Source: Pontibacter pudoricolor
GTDB taxonomy: Bacteria > Bacteroidota > Bacteroidia > Cytophagales > Hymenobacteraceae
Assembly (NCBI RefSeq): GCF_010092985.1
Contig: NZ_CP048106.1
Coordinates: 4,130,001 to 4,194,000 of the forward strand
Length of the DNA: 64,000 nt
Direction of reading: 5' to 3'
Below, piece by piece: positions 1-8,872 of the stretch. Position 1 is the stretch's first letter. Each line of letters opens with the position of its first letter. The notes under the pieces were generated by a model, which worked only from the letters and a program-made list of their open reading frames with translations, was not told where the DNA came from and made no database searches. Made by a program: the position numbers and the translations under genes.

Positions 1-104
1 ACAACCATAGCTTTAAAGCCGGAGATAAGCGGGCAGGGATATACATTTACAAAATCGTTAACGGGAACACAAGCCGTTCAGGAACGATGGTTCTGATCAA
101 GTAA
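1..104 (+). CDS. C-terminal end of a T9SS-secreted protein (partial)
   Basis: The reading frame that starts at base 3 runs open from the window edge to a TAA at 102-104. The last residues, GIYIYKIVNGN followed by SGTMVLIK, have the form of a type A C-terminal sorting domain of the type IX secretion system: a G-x-Y beta strand, then a short basic end. Such domains direct cargo across the outer membrane and are removed on secretion. Only about 33 residues are visible, so the function of the passenger part cannot be stated. A strong terminator follows at 130-173. Confidence 0.7.
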   Translation, partial: NHSFKAGDKRAGIYIYKIVNGNTSRSGTMVLIK

Positions 105-129
105 CTTTTCATTTTAAAACAACATTGGA

Positions 130-173
130 TCAGGCTGTAGCTTTACCTGCTACAGCCTGATTTTTGTTTTTTT
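130..173 (+). terminator. Rho-independent terminator
   Basis: An 11-bp perfect stem (TCAGGCTGTAG pairing with CTACAGCCTGA) with a short loop is followed by TTTTTGTTTTTTT. It lies 25 bases after the stop of the truncated T9SS cargo gene. Confidence 0.9.
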
Positions 174-451
174 ACACATCAGCTTTCAAGAAGCAGGTTT
201 TTATAAGGGTTTCAATTGTTACTTTACATTTAACAGAACTCTAAACTGATGCATAGTAATAGTATAATGTTAATTTTCTGATATGAGTAAAATAAGGAAA
301 CAATACTTGTTTAGCTTATTCAGACTGTTATGTATAAAAAGGTGCATGTTACCTTTTGCCCTTTTTATTCCTGTGTTATGATTTTCTGAAGTATTAGCTT
401 TAGTCATCAGTCAGTAATCTAATGCAGGTGTTGTATCTAAAAGCCCAGCCC
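174..451. other. Spacer without a recognised gene
   Basis: About 280 AT-rich bases lie between the terminator and the next gene. I see no ORF, RNA gene or clear promoter box here. Confidence 0.6.
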
Positions 452-949
452 ATGAAAAATTTCTTCAGCCTATTTGTGAGATTTATATTGTTGCTGGTTG
501 CCTTGCTAAAAGTTGACCTGGTAATGGGGCAGGAGATAGCCGCTGCTAAAGATAAGGCTGAACTATACGTGGCTGCTAAAATCTCGGATAGCCCGTTCGG
601 GCAAGAGTCTGGTCACACCACAACTATAGCAAAGAGTAAAGCTGCTATTGAGAAACAACCTACCACGCTCGGTAATACATCAGAAACTGAGAGATTAAAA
701 CTATGGGTTGCCCATAAAACATTCAGTACTAAAAAAACACTGGGCTTTACCTTAAAGCAGCCTGGTAACTATAAACTGGAGGTGCTTGATATGCAGGGAA
801 CTATAGTTGCTGTGCTAGGCGAGGGTTTCGGGCAGGAGAGGGAGGAACTGACGTTCCAGTTTAAAGGAGAGAAGCTGCCAGCAGGAACCTATATTGGCAG
901 GCTTATAACAGAGGACGAAGTAACTTCTACCCGGTTTATTCTAAAGTAA
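452..949 (+). CDS. Small secreted protein with T9SS-like C-terminal domain
   Basis: I place the start at the second methionine (452), because MKNFFSLFVRF and a hydrophobic stretch ending near VMGQ form a good signal peptide; the ATG at 422 would add ten unlikely residues in front. The protein is then 165 residues. The first 60 mature residues are polar and low in complexity. The last 80 (KLGFTLKQPGNYKLEVLDMQG to the end, with LPAGTYIGRL and a final TRFILK) match the pattern of a type A T9SS sorting domain. The protein is therefore mostly a sorting domain with a small leader region, and its role is unknown. One full AACTATAGTT palindrome lies inside the gene at 799-808, read as G-T-I-V-A. Confidence 0.75.
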   Translation: MKNFFSLFVRFILLLVALLKVDLVMGQEIAAAKDKAELYVAAKISDSPFGQESGHTTTIAKSKAAIEKQPTTLGNTSETERLKLWVAHKTFSTKKTLGFTLKQPGNYKLEVLDMQGTIVAVLGEGFGQEREELTFQFKGEKLPAGTYIGRLITEDEVTSTRFILK

Positions 950-957
950 CCTATAGT

Positions 958-2079
958 TTACCTTACCGCTTTATAACCACCCACTATTCCTTGTTTGGTA
1001 AGCACCAGTTGCCATAGTTGGTTGTTACGCGCCCGGAACGAGCCGGCACTGGAGAGCAGGTAATATTTCCACATGCGGTAAAAGCGTTCGCCATATTCAC
1101 CTTGCAGTTGCTCCCAGTTGTGGTTAAAGTTCTGGAACCAGGCCATTAGGGTATGGTCGTAGTAAGGGCCGAAGTTATGCCAGTCTTCCACTATAAAAAG
1201 ATGCTCCATGGCAGTGCCCAGTTGTTTAACAGAAGGTATCAGGCAGTTTGGGAAGATATACGTGTCCGTAAATGGGTCGGCAGTTACTTTTGAGAAGTTT
1301 ACACCAATAGTATGCAGCATAAAAAGGCCTTCTTCTTTAAGGCAGCGGTGTGCAACCTGCATAAAGGTTCTGTGGTTACGGTAACCCACGTGCTCAAACA
1401 TCCCTACAGATACTATATGGTCGAACTGCTCACGGACATCACGGTAATCCTGCAGGCGTATTTCTACAGGTAAGCTTTTACATATTTCCCTGGCCAGCGC
1501 TGCTTGCTCTTTTGATACGGTTACGCCCACTACTTCAACACCATAGTTCTCAGCCGCAAATTTGGCAAAGCTTCCCCAGCCGCACCCAATATCCAGCACG
1601 CGCTGGCCCGGCTGTAAGTATAATTTCCGGCAGATCAGGTCGAGCTTGTTTTCCTGGGCCTGGTCCAGGTTATCAGCATCTTTCCAGTAACCGCAACTAT
1701 AGACCAGGCGCTTGTCGAGCATGAGTTGGTATAGTTTGTTGCCGATATCGTAGTGGCGTTGTGCGTTTCGGGCGGCTTTTCCTTTGCGCTGCAGGTTAAA
1801 AAGCTTTGCCAGTAACAGGTGAAATACCGATTTCCAGCCAAGCCTTGCCTGTTTATACAGATCAGCCCTTATTACGTTAAAAACAAACTGATCTATTTGT
1901 TGGCAATCCCACCAGCCATCCATGTAAGATTCGCCCAGCCCCAAGGTGCCCTCGCTGAGCAGGCGCTTATAAAACCGGTTGTCGTGCACCTGCAGATCCC
2001 ACGGGTCAGGACCATTGATCTTAACATCCGCAGTTTTTAAAATGGCAATTACTTGCTGGTTCAGGCCTGATGCACGCAT
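958..2079 (-). CDS. cfa: Cyclopropane-fatty-acyl-phospholipid synthase
   Basis: 373 residues, the usual length for this family. It transfers a methylene group from S-adenosylmethionine to the cis double bond of membrane phospholipid acyl chains, at the cytoplasmic face of the inner membrane. The N-terminal region (about 1-100) has the family block GESYMDGWWDC. The SAM-binding motif VLDIGCGWGS is at about 161-170 and is followed by SVGMFEHVGYRN, which is typical of Cfa enzymes. The gene stands alone, convergent with the small T9SS protein nine bases away; neither shows a clear terminator in that gap. Cyclopropanation usually helps with acid and desiccation stress. Confidence 0.93.
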   Translation of the reverse strand: MRASGLNQQVIAILKTADVKINGPDPWDLQVHDNRFYKRLLSEGTLGLGESYMDGWWDCQQIDQFVFNVIRADLYKQARLGWKSVFHLLLAKLFNLQRKGKAARNAQRHYDIGNKLYQLMLDKRLVYSCGYWKDADNLDQAQENKLDLICRKLYLQPGQRVLDIGCGWGSFAKFAAENYGVEVVGVTVSKEQAALAREICKSLPVEIRLQDYRDVREQFDHIVSVGMFEHVGYRNHRTFMQVAHRCLKEEGLFMLHTIGVNFSKVTADPFTDTYIFPNCLIPSVKQLGTAMEHLFIVEDWHNFGPYYDHTLMAWFQNFNHNWEQLQGEYGERFYRMWKYYLLSSAGSFRARNNQLWQLVLTKQGIVGGYKAVR

Positions 2080-2324
2080 ATTTCTATAGTTTGTGGTAAG
2101 CTGCTGATAACTATAGGTTTATGTTTGTATCTATGAACGTGAGTTGCTGATAATGGTTGATGAGCGCTGTTGTTGTTACAGGTTAAATGGCAGTAACTAT
2201 AGGTCGGGCTATTATACTATAGTTTGTTCTAACTTTAAGCCTACGGATATAGATTCAGTTGCATACGAAGTTGCTTCATAACTATTCTCTGTACGCTTCC
2301 CGGATCAGTTAATTTTGTTACCTG
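2080..2324. other. Spacer with several half palindromes
   Basis: The spacer upstream of cfa carries repeated AACTATAG/CTATAGTT halves (near 2110, 2191 and 2217) but no gene. It must hold the cfa promoter; I see no full TTTG/TAnnTTTG pair that I would defend. Confidence 0.5.
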
Positions 2325-3335
2325 TTACATCGTATAAAGTGTGGCAACCACTACTATCGCACCGCTCAGTAACATCAGTAAACTATAGGCAAACGCCAGT
2401 AACGAGAATTTGTAAACGGTGCGCCAGCGCGAGCTACTATAAATATTCCGCATAGACCTGTATATATACCACAGAATCGCTGCAACCCCGAATAACTGTA
2501 TCCAGTCATCCATAAAAGGGAGCATCCAGTCTAAAATAATAAGGAAAGACCCGAACAGGAAAAGAAACGAGTGCACGTGTATGGAATAGATCAGGTGCTC
2601 AACATAAAACTTCTTCGATCTATAGTTTACCAGCTTTAAGATAAGGGCAAACAAGGGCAGCAGTATGAACATCATTTTAGGCAGATGACTTACCAGTTTG
2701 TTCTTGAAAAGTTCGCTGCTCAGATCGTCGTCCATCACCTTCCGCAGTTTAGTCTGTACTGAGTTTGTTATTGCATTGTCGCCGCCTAGCGTTAAGGATG
2801 ACTTTTTCCCTTCTGCTGTAGTTGGGGCGGCGTTAGTATTTACCTTGGAGCTGTTGCCGGTACTATCTGTAATTGCCTGTGCATTATCGAGAAGAGAATA
2901 GGTATAGTCTCCTGCTTTTTCAGATACGGTATTGCCTACAATATTTTTTAATGTCTCGGCATCTTCTTTTGATATAGCATTTTCTTCTGCAGCATTTTCT
3001 TTAATAATGTCTTTTTTGTTGCTGTTTGAATTAGCAGTAAAAAGGAAAAAGAATAAAATGCTGATAAAGATGTACATGCTGACCGGGTTGAGGTGCGAAG
3101 CACGTTTTCCAGCAAAATACTCCTTGGTTAAATAGCCCGGCCTGGTGAGAAGTGGGATGATACTGGTGGCGAACTTCGACTCAAAATGGAAATAATGACC
3201 TACACTATGCAGCACCAGGTGCAGAAAGTTCTCACGCAGTTCCAGGTTCTCCTGTCCGCAGCTTGGGCAGTATTTATCAGGAACTATAGTGTCGCAATTC
3301 AGACAGTTTTTTTCAGAGCGATAGTGTTTTTTCAT
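2325..3335 (-). CDS. DUF3667-type zinc-ribbon membrane protein
   Basis: 336 residues. Near the N-terminus are two cysteine pairs (CLNC and CPSCG) that form a small zinc ribbon, followed by the family block with RPGYLTKEYFAGKRASHLNPVS. Next come a first membrane segment (ISILFFFLF), a long polar, probably periplasmic loop rich in Asn, Thr and Ser, and three or four more membrane helices to the end. This is the architecture of DUF3667 proteins, which are common in Bacteroidota and have no established function. It stands alone between cfa and catalase. Confidence 0.8.
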   Translation of the reverse strand: MKKHYRSEKNCLNCDTIVPDKYCPSCGQENLELRENFLHLVLHSVGHYFHFESKFATSIIPLLTRPGYLTKEYFAGKRASHLNPVSMYIFISILFFFLFTANSNSNKKDIIKENAAEENAISKEDAETLKNIVGNTVSEKAGDYTYSLLDNAQAITDSTGNSSKVNTNAAPTTAEGKKSSLTLGGDNAITNSVQTKLRKVMDDDLSSELFKNKLVSHLPKMMFILLPLFALILKLVNYRSKKFYVEHLIYSIHVHSFLFLFGSFLIILDWMLPFMDDWIQLFGVAAILWYIYRSMRNIYSSSRWRTVYKFSLLAFAYSLLMLLSGAIVVVATLYTM

Positions 3336-3447
3336 AAGGAATCAAGCCTGACGTAACTCAAAAATAAGCAATCAAATCTTTATTCTTTAACACGGATAAA
3401 TAAATATTTAACAATGGCTATATTCTGAAATGCAAACTATAAAACAA

Positions 3448-3479
3448 CAAAGGCAGTTGCCAGGAGCAACTGCCTTTGT
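3448..3479 (-). terminator. Terminator after catalase (possibly bidirectional)
   Basis: A 13-bp stem (CAAAGGCAGTTGC with its complement) closes a small loop. On the minus strand it runs on into TTGTTTT, as expected for the end of the catalase transcript. Confidence 0.85.
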
Positions 3480-3518
3480 TTATACATAACAAGCTTAACA
3501 ATACCTGCGGTTTATGCA

Positions 3519-5168
3519 TTAATAGGGCTTGGCAGAGTGTGATTTCGATTTGGCGTCTTCCACACCTTGTTCGCCGGAAATGTTGCCCAGCGGGCCATCC
3601 GTACCTTCAATAATATTGTGCTTCAACATTTTCTTTGCTTCTGTAACGGCACGCTCTATACTTTCCTTAACCCGTCGGCCATAATCTTCGTCGGCTTGTG
3701 TAAAGTAACTCAGCATTTTTTCCTGGATGCGCCGGTCGCAGTTGGCCAGGTCGTTGCCAAGGTTATTGATCAGCTCATCACGTTCCCAGTCTTCGAAGTT
3801 GCGGTATGTTTCACCGGCCTGGCCAAAGTGATTGGTCCGGTCGATGTGCTGGCGCACCAGGTTGGCTTCGTAGCGCGGCGTATAGTCTTTACCAGTCTTT
3901 GGAGCTTCCTGTAAACCGCCTAAAATAGATGGCTCATAGTTGACATGGATATTCTGGCCTTCCGCAAAATCGGTATTAAATGCCATCTGGCCGCCGCGCT
4001 GGTTAGTTGCCACATGGGTTTTAGCCGCATTTATAGGCAACTGTAAATAATTGGCCCCAACACGGTAACGTTGTGTATCGGAATATGAGAACGTACGGCC
4101 CTGCAGCATTTTGTCATCCGAAAAGTCAAGGCCATCCACCAGCACACCGGTCCCGAAAGCCGACAGTTCAACTTCATTAAAGTAATCGACCGGGTTGCGG
4201 TTCAGGGTCATTTTGCCAACCGGGTACCACGGGAACTGCTCTTTTGGCCATAGTTTGGTATCGTCCAGCGGGTCAAAATCCAGTTCCGGATGCTCATCGT
4301 CGCTCATGATCTGCACGTTCAGTTCCCATTCCGGAAAATCACCGCGTTCAATGGCTTCGTACAGATCCTGGGTGGCGTGGTTAAAGTTTTTGCCCTGTAT
4401 TTCCTGCGCCTCCTTCTGGGTCAGGTTCCGGATGCCCTGCTTTACCGGTTCCCAATGATATTTTACCAGTACGGCTTCGCCATCGGCATTCACCCATTTA
4501 TAGGTATTTACACCGGAACCCTGCATTTGCCTGTAGTTGGCCGGTATGCCCCACGGTGAGTACAGGAAGGTAACCATGTGGGTAGCTTCCGGCGTGCCCG
4601 AGAAAAAGTCGAAAATACGTTCCGCGCTCTGTATGTTGGTGACCGGGTCTGGTTTCTGGGAGTGGATCAGGTCAGGGAATTTCATGGCATCGCGGATGAA
4701 GAATATCTTGAGGTTGTTGCCTACCAGGTCCCAGTTGCCGTCTTCGGTATAAAATTTAACGGCAAAGCCACGCGGGTCGCGCAATGTTTCAGGCGAGCCG
4801 GAAGGATGGCCTACAGTAGAGAAGCGAACGAAAGTTGGTGTCTCTTTGCCTTTCTGAAATACTTTAGCGCGTGTGAATTTCTCGATGGAGTCGTTGCCTA
4901 CCTTGCCGTATGCTTCGAACACACCGTGCGCTCCGGCACCACGCGCATGCACCACACGCTCCGGCACACGCTCCCTGTCGAAGTGAGAGATCTTCTCGAT
5001 GAAGTGGTAATTCTCCATGGTAGCAGGGCCGCGATTACCAACTGTTCTGATGTTCTGGTTATCGGTTACGGGATGGCCCTGGCGGGTGGTGAGCTGGCGG
5101 TCTTTGTTTTCTTTGCCTTTTTTGCCATTGCTTAAGCTGGCGGTGCGGTACTTTTTGTTTTCGTTCAT
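3519..5168 (-). CDS. katA: Monofunctional haem catalase
   Basis: 549 residues, of which about 490 form the small-subunit catalase core and the rest are tails. It splits hydrogen peroxide into water and oxygen. The distal histidine is in [12 protein letters not shown] (His74), the asparagine block is FVRFSTVGH and onward, and the proximal haem tyrosine is in the motif [13 protein letters not shown]. The N-terminus has a basic, Lys/Gly-rich extension and the C-terminus a short polar tail. The gene is single, with its own terminator, and a sequence fitting the OxyR half-site consensus lies 74-88 bases upstream. The oxyR gene itself is 45 kb away in this window, so kat is probably a remote member of that regulon (inference). 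Confidence 0.96.
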   Translation of the reverse strand: MNENKKYRTASLSNGKKGKENKDRQLTTRQGHPVTDNQNIRTVGNRGPATMENYHFIEKISHFDRERVPERVVHARGAGAHGVFEAYGKVGNDSIEKFTRAKVFQKGKETPTFVRFSTVGHPSGSPETLRDPRGFAVKFYTEDGNWDLVGNNLKIFFIRDAMKFPDLIHSQKPDPVTNIQSAERIFDFFSGTPEATHMVTFLYSPWGIPANYRQMQGSGVNTYKWVNADGEAVLVKYHWEPVKQGIRNLTQKEAQEIQGKNFNHATQDLYEAIERGDFPEWELNVQIMSDDEHPELDFDPLDDTKLWPKEQFPWYPVGKMTLNRNPVDYFNEVELSAFGTGVLVDGLDFSDDKMLQGRTFSYSDTQRYRVGANYLQLPINAAKTHVATNQRGGQMAFNTDFAEGQNIHVNYEPSILGGLQEAPKTGKDYTPRYEANLVRQHIDRTNHFGQAGETYRNFEDWERDELINNLGNDLANCDRRIQEKMLSYFTQADEDYGRRVKESIERAVTEAKKMLKHNIIEGTDGPLGNISGEQGVEDAKSKSHSAKPY

Positions 5169-5241
5169 AGCGCGATACCGGTTGATGATTAATAAGTTAA
5201 CTTAACTTAACCAGTATACTCTATCTTAATAGGTTATGTTC

Positions 5242-5256
5242 ATAGATTATATCTAT
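5242..5256 (-). promoter_or_regulatory. Candidate OxyR half-site upstream of katA
   Basis: ATAG-ATTATAT-CTAT matches the E. coli OxyR half-site pattern ATAG-nTnnnAn-CTAT at every fixed position. A second, degenerate half ends in CTAT at 5274-5277. It lies 74 bases from the katA start, a fitting place for activation. CTAT and ATAG words are common in this genome, so chance is a real alternative. Confidence 0.4.
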
Positions 5257-5363
5257 ATCTAACTTCGAAAAATCTATAATAAGATTATTTAAGTGAAATG
5301 AAGGATGTCGGGATTTTTTAGATTTTATAGTTGCTCAGATGAGAGGTGCCCTGTGGCTAAATC

Positions 5364-5440
5364 TCAAAAGATCAGCTTAAAAGTACTTCCAACACCTTGC
5401 TGGCTGTTAACTTGAATAGTTCTCCTTCATGCCATTGTTG
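5364..5440 (-). pseudogene. Remnant of a duplicated histidine-kinase 3' end
   Basis: Read on the minus strand, this spacer encodes TIQVNSQQGVGSTFKLIF followed by a stop, nearly the same as the end of the neighbouring kinase (TIQVESKEGVGSTFKLIF and stop at 5577). Upstream of it the frame is broken by a TGA and an apparent shift after a trace of the H-x-G codons. About 75 bases of a kinase tail have thus been left as a relic, either by tandem duplication or by decay of a second kinase gene. Confidence 0.75.
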
Positions 5441-5576
5441 GTGTTTTTACCAACAATTCACTTCCCGTATTTGCTGGTGAAAACACGCAGCAAGGGCTTG
5501 AGTTATAAATTTTCAATACCCTAAACGGGTCCGAAGTATGAAAACCCAATCTGCAAACTACAGTAAGTCTTCTCAC
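5434..5576. other. Spacer with a TTGTTGGT hairpin
   Basis: ATTGTTGGT-GTTTTT-ACCAACAAT forms a perfect 9-bp hairpin directly beside the kinase relic. A near copy (TTGTTAGTGTTTTCACCAACAA) lies at about 60470-60492. Nothing else is recognised up to the kinase stop. Confidence 0.6.
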
Positions 5577-6932
5577 TTAAAAGATCAGCTTAAAAGTACT
5601 TCCAACTCCTTCTTTGCTCTCGACCTGTATAGTGCCCTTGTGCAGGTGCATGATATGTTTTGATAAACTTAGCCCGATGCCGGAACCGTCTCTGTGCGAG
5701 GTAAAGAAGGGGATAAATATACTTTCCAGGAGCTCTTCGGGTATGCCGACGCCGTTATCGTGTAGTTCTATAGTTACTTTGCCGTCCTGTGGGTGCGCTA
5801 CCAGCATGATCTGCGGATCTGGCCGTTCCTGAACTGCACGTTGTGCATTCGTTATCAGGTTAATAAGCACTTGCTCCACCAGGTTTACGTCTCCGTTTAT
5901 AGTCAGGTCAGGAGTTGATACTTTGCAAACGAACCCGATACCTTGTTCTTCCAGGCGCGGCCGCATCAGGGTGTTTATACTTTTAAAAAGCTCCTGCACA
6001 TAGATCGTGGTCAGGTTCAGGTGCTGTTGCTTGTTTAGGTTGCGGTAAAACTGTGTGAAGCGCAACAGGCCTTCGCTGCGCTTTTTAATAATGCCGATGC
6101 CTTCTTCGGTATCTTCCAATAGCTCTACATCTACGATAGCTTCAGGTTCTGAACTATAGCGTTCGCGCTCCAGGTGCAGGTGTTTTCCCAAGGTATCGGC
6201 CAGCGAGGCGATAGGTGCCACCGAGTTCATGATCTCGTGCGTCATGACGCGGAGCAGTTTCTGCCAGGCTTCGGTCTCGGTGGCATCAACGGTGGCGCTC
6301 ACGTTTTTCAGGACTATAAGCAGCAGGTTGCGGTGCTGCAGGGTAAAGGCCGTGGCCGAAACCAACAGCTGTGCCTGCCCGGTTGGCAATTTCAGTTTTA
6401 CCTGTGCTGTTTCCCCGGATTTTATAGTTTGCAGCGACTCGTACAGGGCAGGGTACCGGTTCTCCAGGCTGTTTATACTTTTCAGGTAAGGCACGCCCAG
6501 CATCTTTTTGAACGCATCGTTCACCCACTCTACTTCGCCGGTCTCAGCATCTACGGCCATAATACCGGTATCCACCAGCTGCAGTATGGTTTGCATGTAC
6601 TGGAACTGCGCCTCGCGCTCAATGTGCAGCTGCTTAAACGTGTTGTTGATCAGGTTAAACGCTTTGTGCAGTTGCTGCAAAGAGGAGTTGGTGTTCTCGT
6701 TAAACCGTTGCGAAAAATCGCGCTGCTTTACTGCTTCCAGAAACCGGGCCAGTTCGTTATTGCTGCGGGTTACATAACGGGCCATTTCCCATAGTTGCGC
6801 CAGCATAATCAATATACCCGATGTTACCTGCAGCCAGGTATAGTTGGTCAGGTATTGTACGGTAAGGTACATCATGCCCAGCAAAAGCATGAACCGGATA
6901 AGCAGCCCGAGCTCCAGTCGCTTAGATATCAT
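5577..6932 (-). CDS. Membrane-bound PAS histidine kinase, NtrB-like
   Basis: The start is placed at the ATG at 6932 (MISKRLELGLL), which overlaps the stop of the upstream regulator by 11 bases (translational coupling). The longer frame from 6974 would add a proline-rich stretch lying inside the regulator gene. The protein has 451 residues: two short membrane segments in the first 50, a HAMP/linker-like helix, a PAS-like domain (LVDTGIMAVDAETGEVEWVN), an H-box with MTHEIMN (His232), an N-box with LINLITNAQRAV, and DNGVGIP and GSGIGLSL in the ATPase domain. It should phosphorylate the sigma-54 activator encoded just before it. The signal is unknown. A relic of the same 3' end follows it. Confidence 0.9.
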   Translation of the reverse strand: MISKRLELGLLIRFMLLLGMMYLTVQYLTNYTWLQVTSGILIMLAQLWEMARYVTRSNNELARFLEAVKQRDFSQRFNENTNSSLQQLHKAFNLINNTFKQLHIEREAQFQYMQTILQLVDTGIMAVDAETGEVEWVNDAFKKMLGVPYLKSINSLENRYPALYESLQTIKSGETAQVKLKLPTGQAQLLVSATAFTLQHRNLLLIVLKNVSATVDATETEAWQKLLRVMTHEIMNSVAPIASLADTLGKHLHLERERYSSEPEAIVDVELLEDTEEGIGIIKKRSEGLLRFTQFYRNLNKQQHLNLTTIYVQELFKSINTLMRPRLEEQGIGFVCKVSTPDLTINGDVNLVEQVLINLITNAQRAVQERPDPQIMLVAHPQDGKVTIELHDNGVGIPEELLESIFIPFFTSHRDGSGIGLSLSKHIMHLHKGTIQVESKEGVGSTFKLIF

Positions 6933-8289
6933 ATTTGTTGAGGCGGCGGTAAAGGGCGGTGCGGGTAAGGCCAAGCTCTTTGGCAGCTTTAGAGATGTTG
7001 CCTTTGTTCTTTTCGATCACGCGGCGTATCGTTTCGCGCTCTATCTCGCTTAACGGCATATTGGTTTCTGCGGCAAACGAAGCTATAGTTTGGGTAACAG
7101 GTGCAAGTTCCATCGCCGAGAAAGTGAAATCCTGTGGCTGCAGCACGTTGTTCTCAGCCAGAATGATGGCCCGCTCTACGGCATGCTGCAATTCACGCAC
7201 ATTGCCCGGCCAGCTATGTTGATTCAGTTTTTGCAGGGTGGCGGGTGCAAACTCGGGTACTGGTTTATGGTTTTTCAGCGCATAGATCTCAGCAAAATGG
7301 CGGGCCAGCAATTCCACATCTCCGTGGCGCTGCCGTAGCGGAGGCAAAGTTAACTCAACGGTATTAATGCGGTAGATCAGGTCTTTGCGGAACAGGTTTT
7401 TGGCAGCCAGTTCGTAAATGGGCTCGTTGGTAGCCGATATCAGCCGGATGTCTACTGGCACGAGTGTGTTGGAACCGAGCGGTGTTACCTGCCGGTTTTG
7501 CAGCACCGTTAAAAGCTTGGCCTGCATGGCCGGCGAAATATTCCCGATCTCATCCAGAAACAGAGTGCCGCCATTAGCAGCTTCAAACCGGCCTTTGCGG
7601 TCTTCTTTGGCATCGGTAAAAGCGCCTTTCTTAAAACCGAACAGCTCACTCTCGAACAAAGTGTCGGTCAAAGCGGCTACATCCACACTTACAAAAGGCT
7701 TATTTGCCCGGAATGATTTCTCATGAAGCGCGCGTGCTACCAGTTCCTTGCCGGTTCCGTTCTCGCCCAGTATCAGCACGTTGGCTTCGGTAGGTGCAAT
7801 TTTTTCGATCTTGTAAAGGATGTCCTGTATGGCTTCGGACTGGCCAAGTATCGTGGTCTGATGAGCGGCTATAGTTGTCTTGCCTGTTTTTTTGCCGTCT
7901 TTGGCGTTCAGGGCGTTGTGCAGCGTTTCGAGCAGCTTGTCGTTGTGCCAGGGCTTTACGATGAAATCGTGTGCGCCTTGTTTTAAGGATCTTACTGCCA
8001 GCTCCACATCGCCGTAGGCCGTGATCAGGATAACCGTAGCGTCTTTGTCCTTGTCCAGAATCTGGCGCAACCAGTAAAGACCTTCGTTGCCGGTGTTCAG
8101 CGCGCTTTTAAAGTTCATGTCCAGGAAAATGACATCAAACTTCTCTTTAGAAAGCAGGCTGATAAGGTTGTCCGGATTTTTCTCAGTTAATACTTCTTTT
8201 ACCTCCGTTTTCAGCAGCATTTTCAGCGCAAAAAGCACGTCGGTTTCATCGTCAACTATTAAAACTTTACCGGTTTTTCCTGTGGCCAT
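6922..8289 (-). CDS. Sigma-54-dependent response regulator, NtrC family
   Basis: 455 residues in three parts. A receiver domain (about 8-120) has the phospho-acceptor Asp57 in FLDMNF and Lys112. An AAA+ domain (about 148-380) has the Walker A GENGTGKE at 175-182 and an intact GAFTDA loop at 222-227, which contacts sigma-54. The C-terminal Fis-type helix-turn-helix (ISKAAKELGLTRTALYRRLNKY) binds DNA. The intact GAFTDA loop implies real activation at sigma-54 promoters. It is the first gene of a two-gene operon with its partner kinase. Confidence 0.93.
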   Translation of the reverse strand: MATGKTGKVLIVDDETDVLFALKMLLKTEVKEVLTEKNPDNLISLLSKEKFDVIFLDMNFKSALNTGNEGLYWLRQILDKDKDATVILITAYGDVELAVRSLKQGAHDFIVKPWHNDKLLETLHNALNAKDGKKTGKTTIAAHQTTILGQSEAIQDILYKIEKIAPTEANVLILGENGTGKELVARALHEKSFRANKPFVSVDVAALTDTLFESELFGFKKGAFTDAKEDRKGRFEAANGGTLFLDEIGNISPAMQAKLLTVLQNRQVTPLGSNTLVPVDIRLISATNEPIYELAAKNLFRKDLIYRINTVELTLPPLRQRHGDVELLARHFAEIYALKNHKPVPEFAPATLQKLNQHSWPGNVRELQHAVERAIILAENNVLQPQDFTFSAMELAPVTQTIASFAAETNMPLSEIERETIRRVIEKNKGNISKAAKELGLTRTALYRRLNKYDI

Positions 8290-8342
8290 AGTACAAGCAT
8301 TTCCAATTCTGATATCGAATTTAAATAAATAATGTGAAATTT

Positions 8343-8369
8343 TCTGAATCAGGATTTACAGGATTTTAG
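8343..8369 (+). repeat. Left inverted repeat of the GxxExxY cassette
   Basis: This 27-bp sequence is the exact reverse complement of 8873-8899. It contains two copies of CAGGATT-like words, and a third CAGGATT follows at 8376-8382. The right side likewise has a third copy (inner ATCCTG), so the imperfect repeat is about 40 bp. Confidence 0.9.
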
Positions 8370-8416
8370 AATAAGCAGGATTATCTCTTTAAAATGTTAA
8401 ATTGAGATTAGTGCTG

Positions 8417-8800
8417 CTATTGTATTCCTTTATATCTGCTGTTGAATATCTTTTTGTATTGTAGACTGTTGGCTCCAAAATTAATAAGTAGGCCCACTGG
8501 TAGATTGAAGGCAAAAACATAATTCTTGGCCTGAGCTAAATGTACATCTTCTAAATCAGTCAATGCTTTAAGTTCAACCATGATGTTATTCTCAACTATA
8601 AAGTCCGCTCTTCGACTTCCAACTTCTATATTGTTGTAATATATCGTTTGGTCTTTCTCGCGCTCGAAGCCTAATCCGACTGATTCCAACTCAATAGCCA
8701 AACAACGCTGATAAATAACCTCCTGAAAACCGTTGCCCATTGCGCTATGTACCTTCATAGCACAGCCAATAATTTTAAATGTGATGTCATCTAAACTCAT
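8417..8800 (-). CDS. GxxExxY family protein
   Basis: 127 residues, full length for this small family, which is named for the motif seen here as GFQEVIY (24-30). The central part has a PD-(D/E)xK-like look: RRADFIVENNIMVELKAL has an acidic residue followed by E-L-K, as in nuclease folds, but a catalytic role has not been shown. It lies between two perfect 27-bp inverted repeats (8343-8369 and 8873-8899) with nothing else inside, so it looks like a single-gene cassette. A solitary related arm is at 51971-51992. Function unknown; a small mobile or DNA-processing role is inference. Confidence 0.85.
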   Translation of the reverse strand: MSLDDITFKIIGCAMKVHSAMGNGFQEVIYQRCLAIELESVGLGFEREKDQTIYYNNIEVGSRRADFIVENNIMVELKALTDLEDVHLAQAKNYVFAFNLPVGLLINFGANSLQYKKIFNSRYKGIQ

Positions 8801-8872
8801 AGATTGACATACGGCTGAAACTATAAATATAGAGCTGCAACTTAATTTCTAACTATAGAAATCCTGACAATC

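Noticed and set aside
4578..5135. 185-codon frame antisense to catalase
   Set aside because: Overlaps the well-supported catalase gene completely and shows no domain.
6174..6794. 206-codon frame antisense to the histidine kinase
   Set aside because: A mirror of the kinase gene; no signal peptide, domain or promoter.
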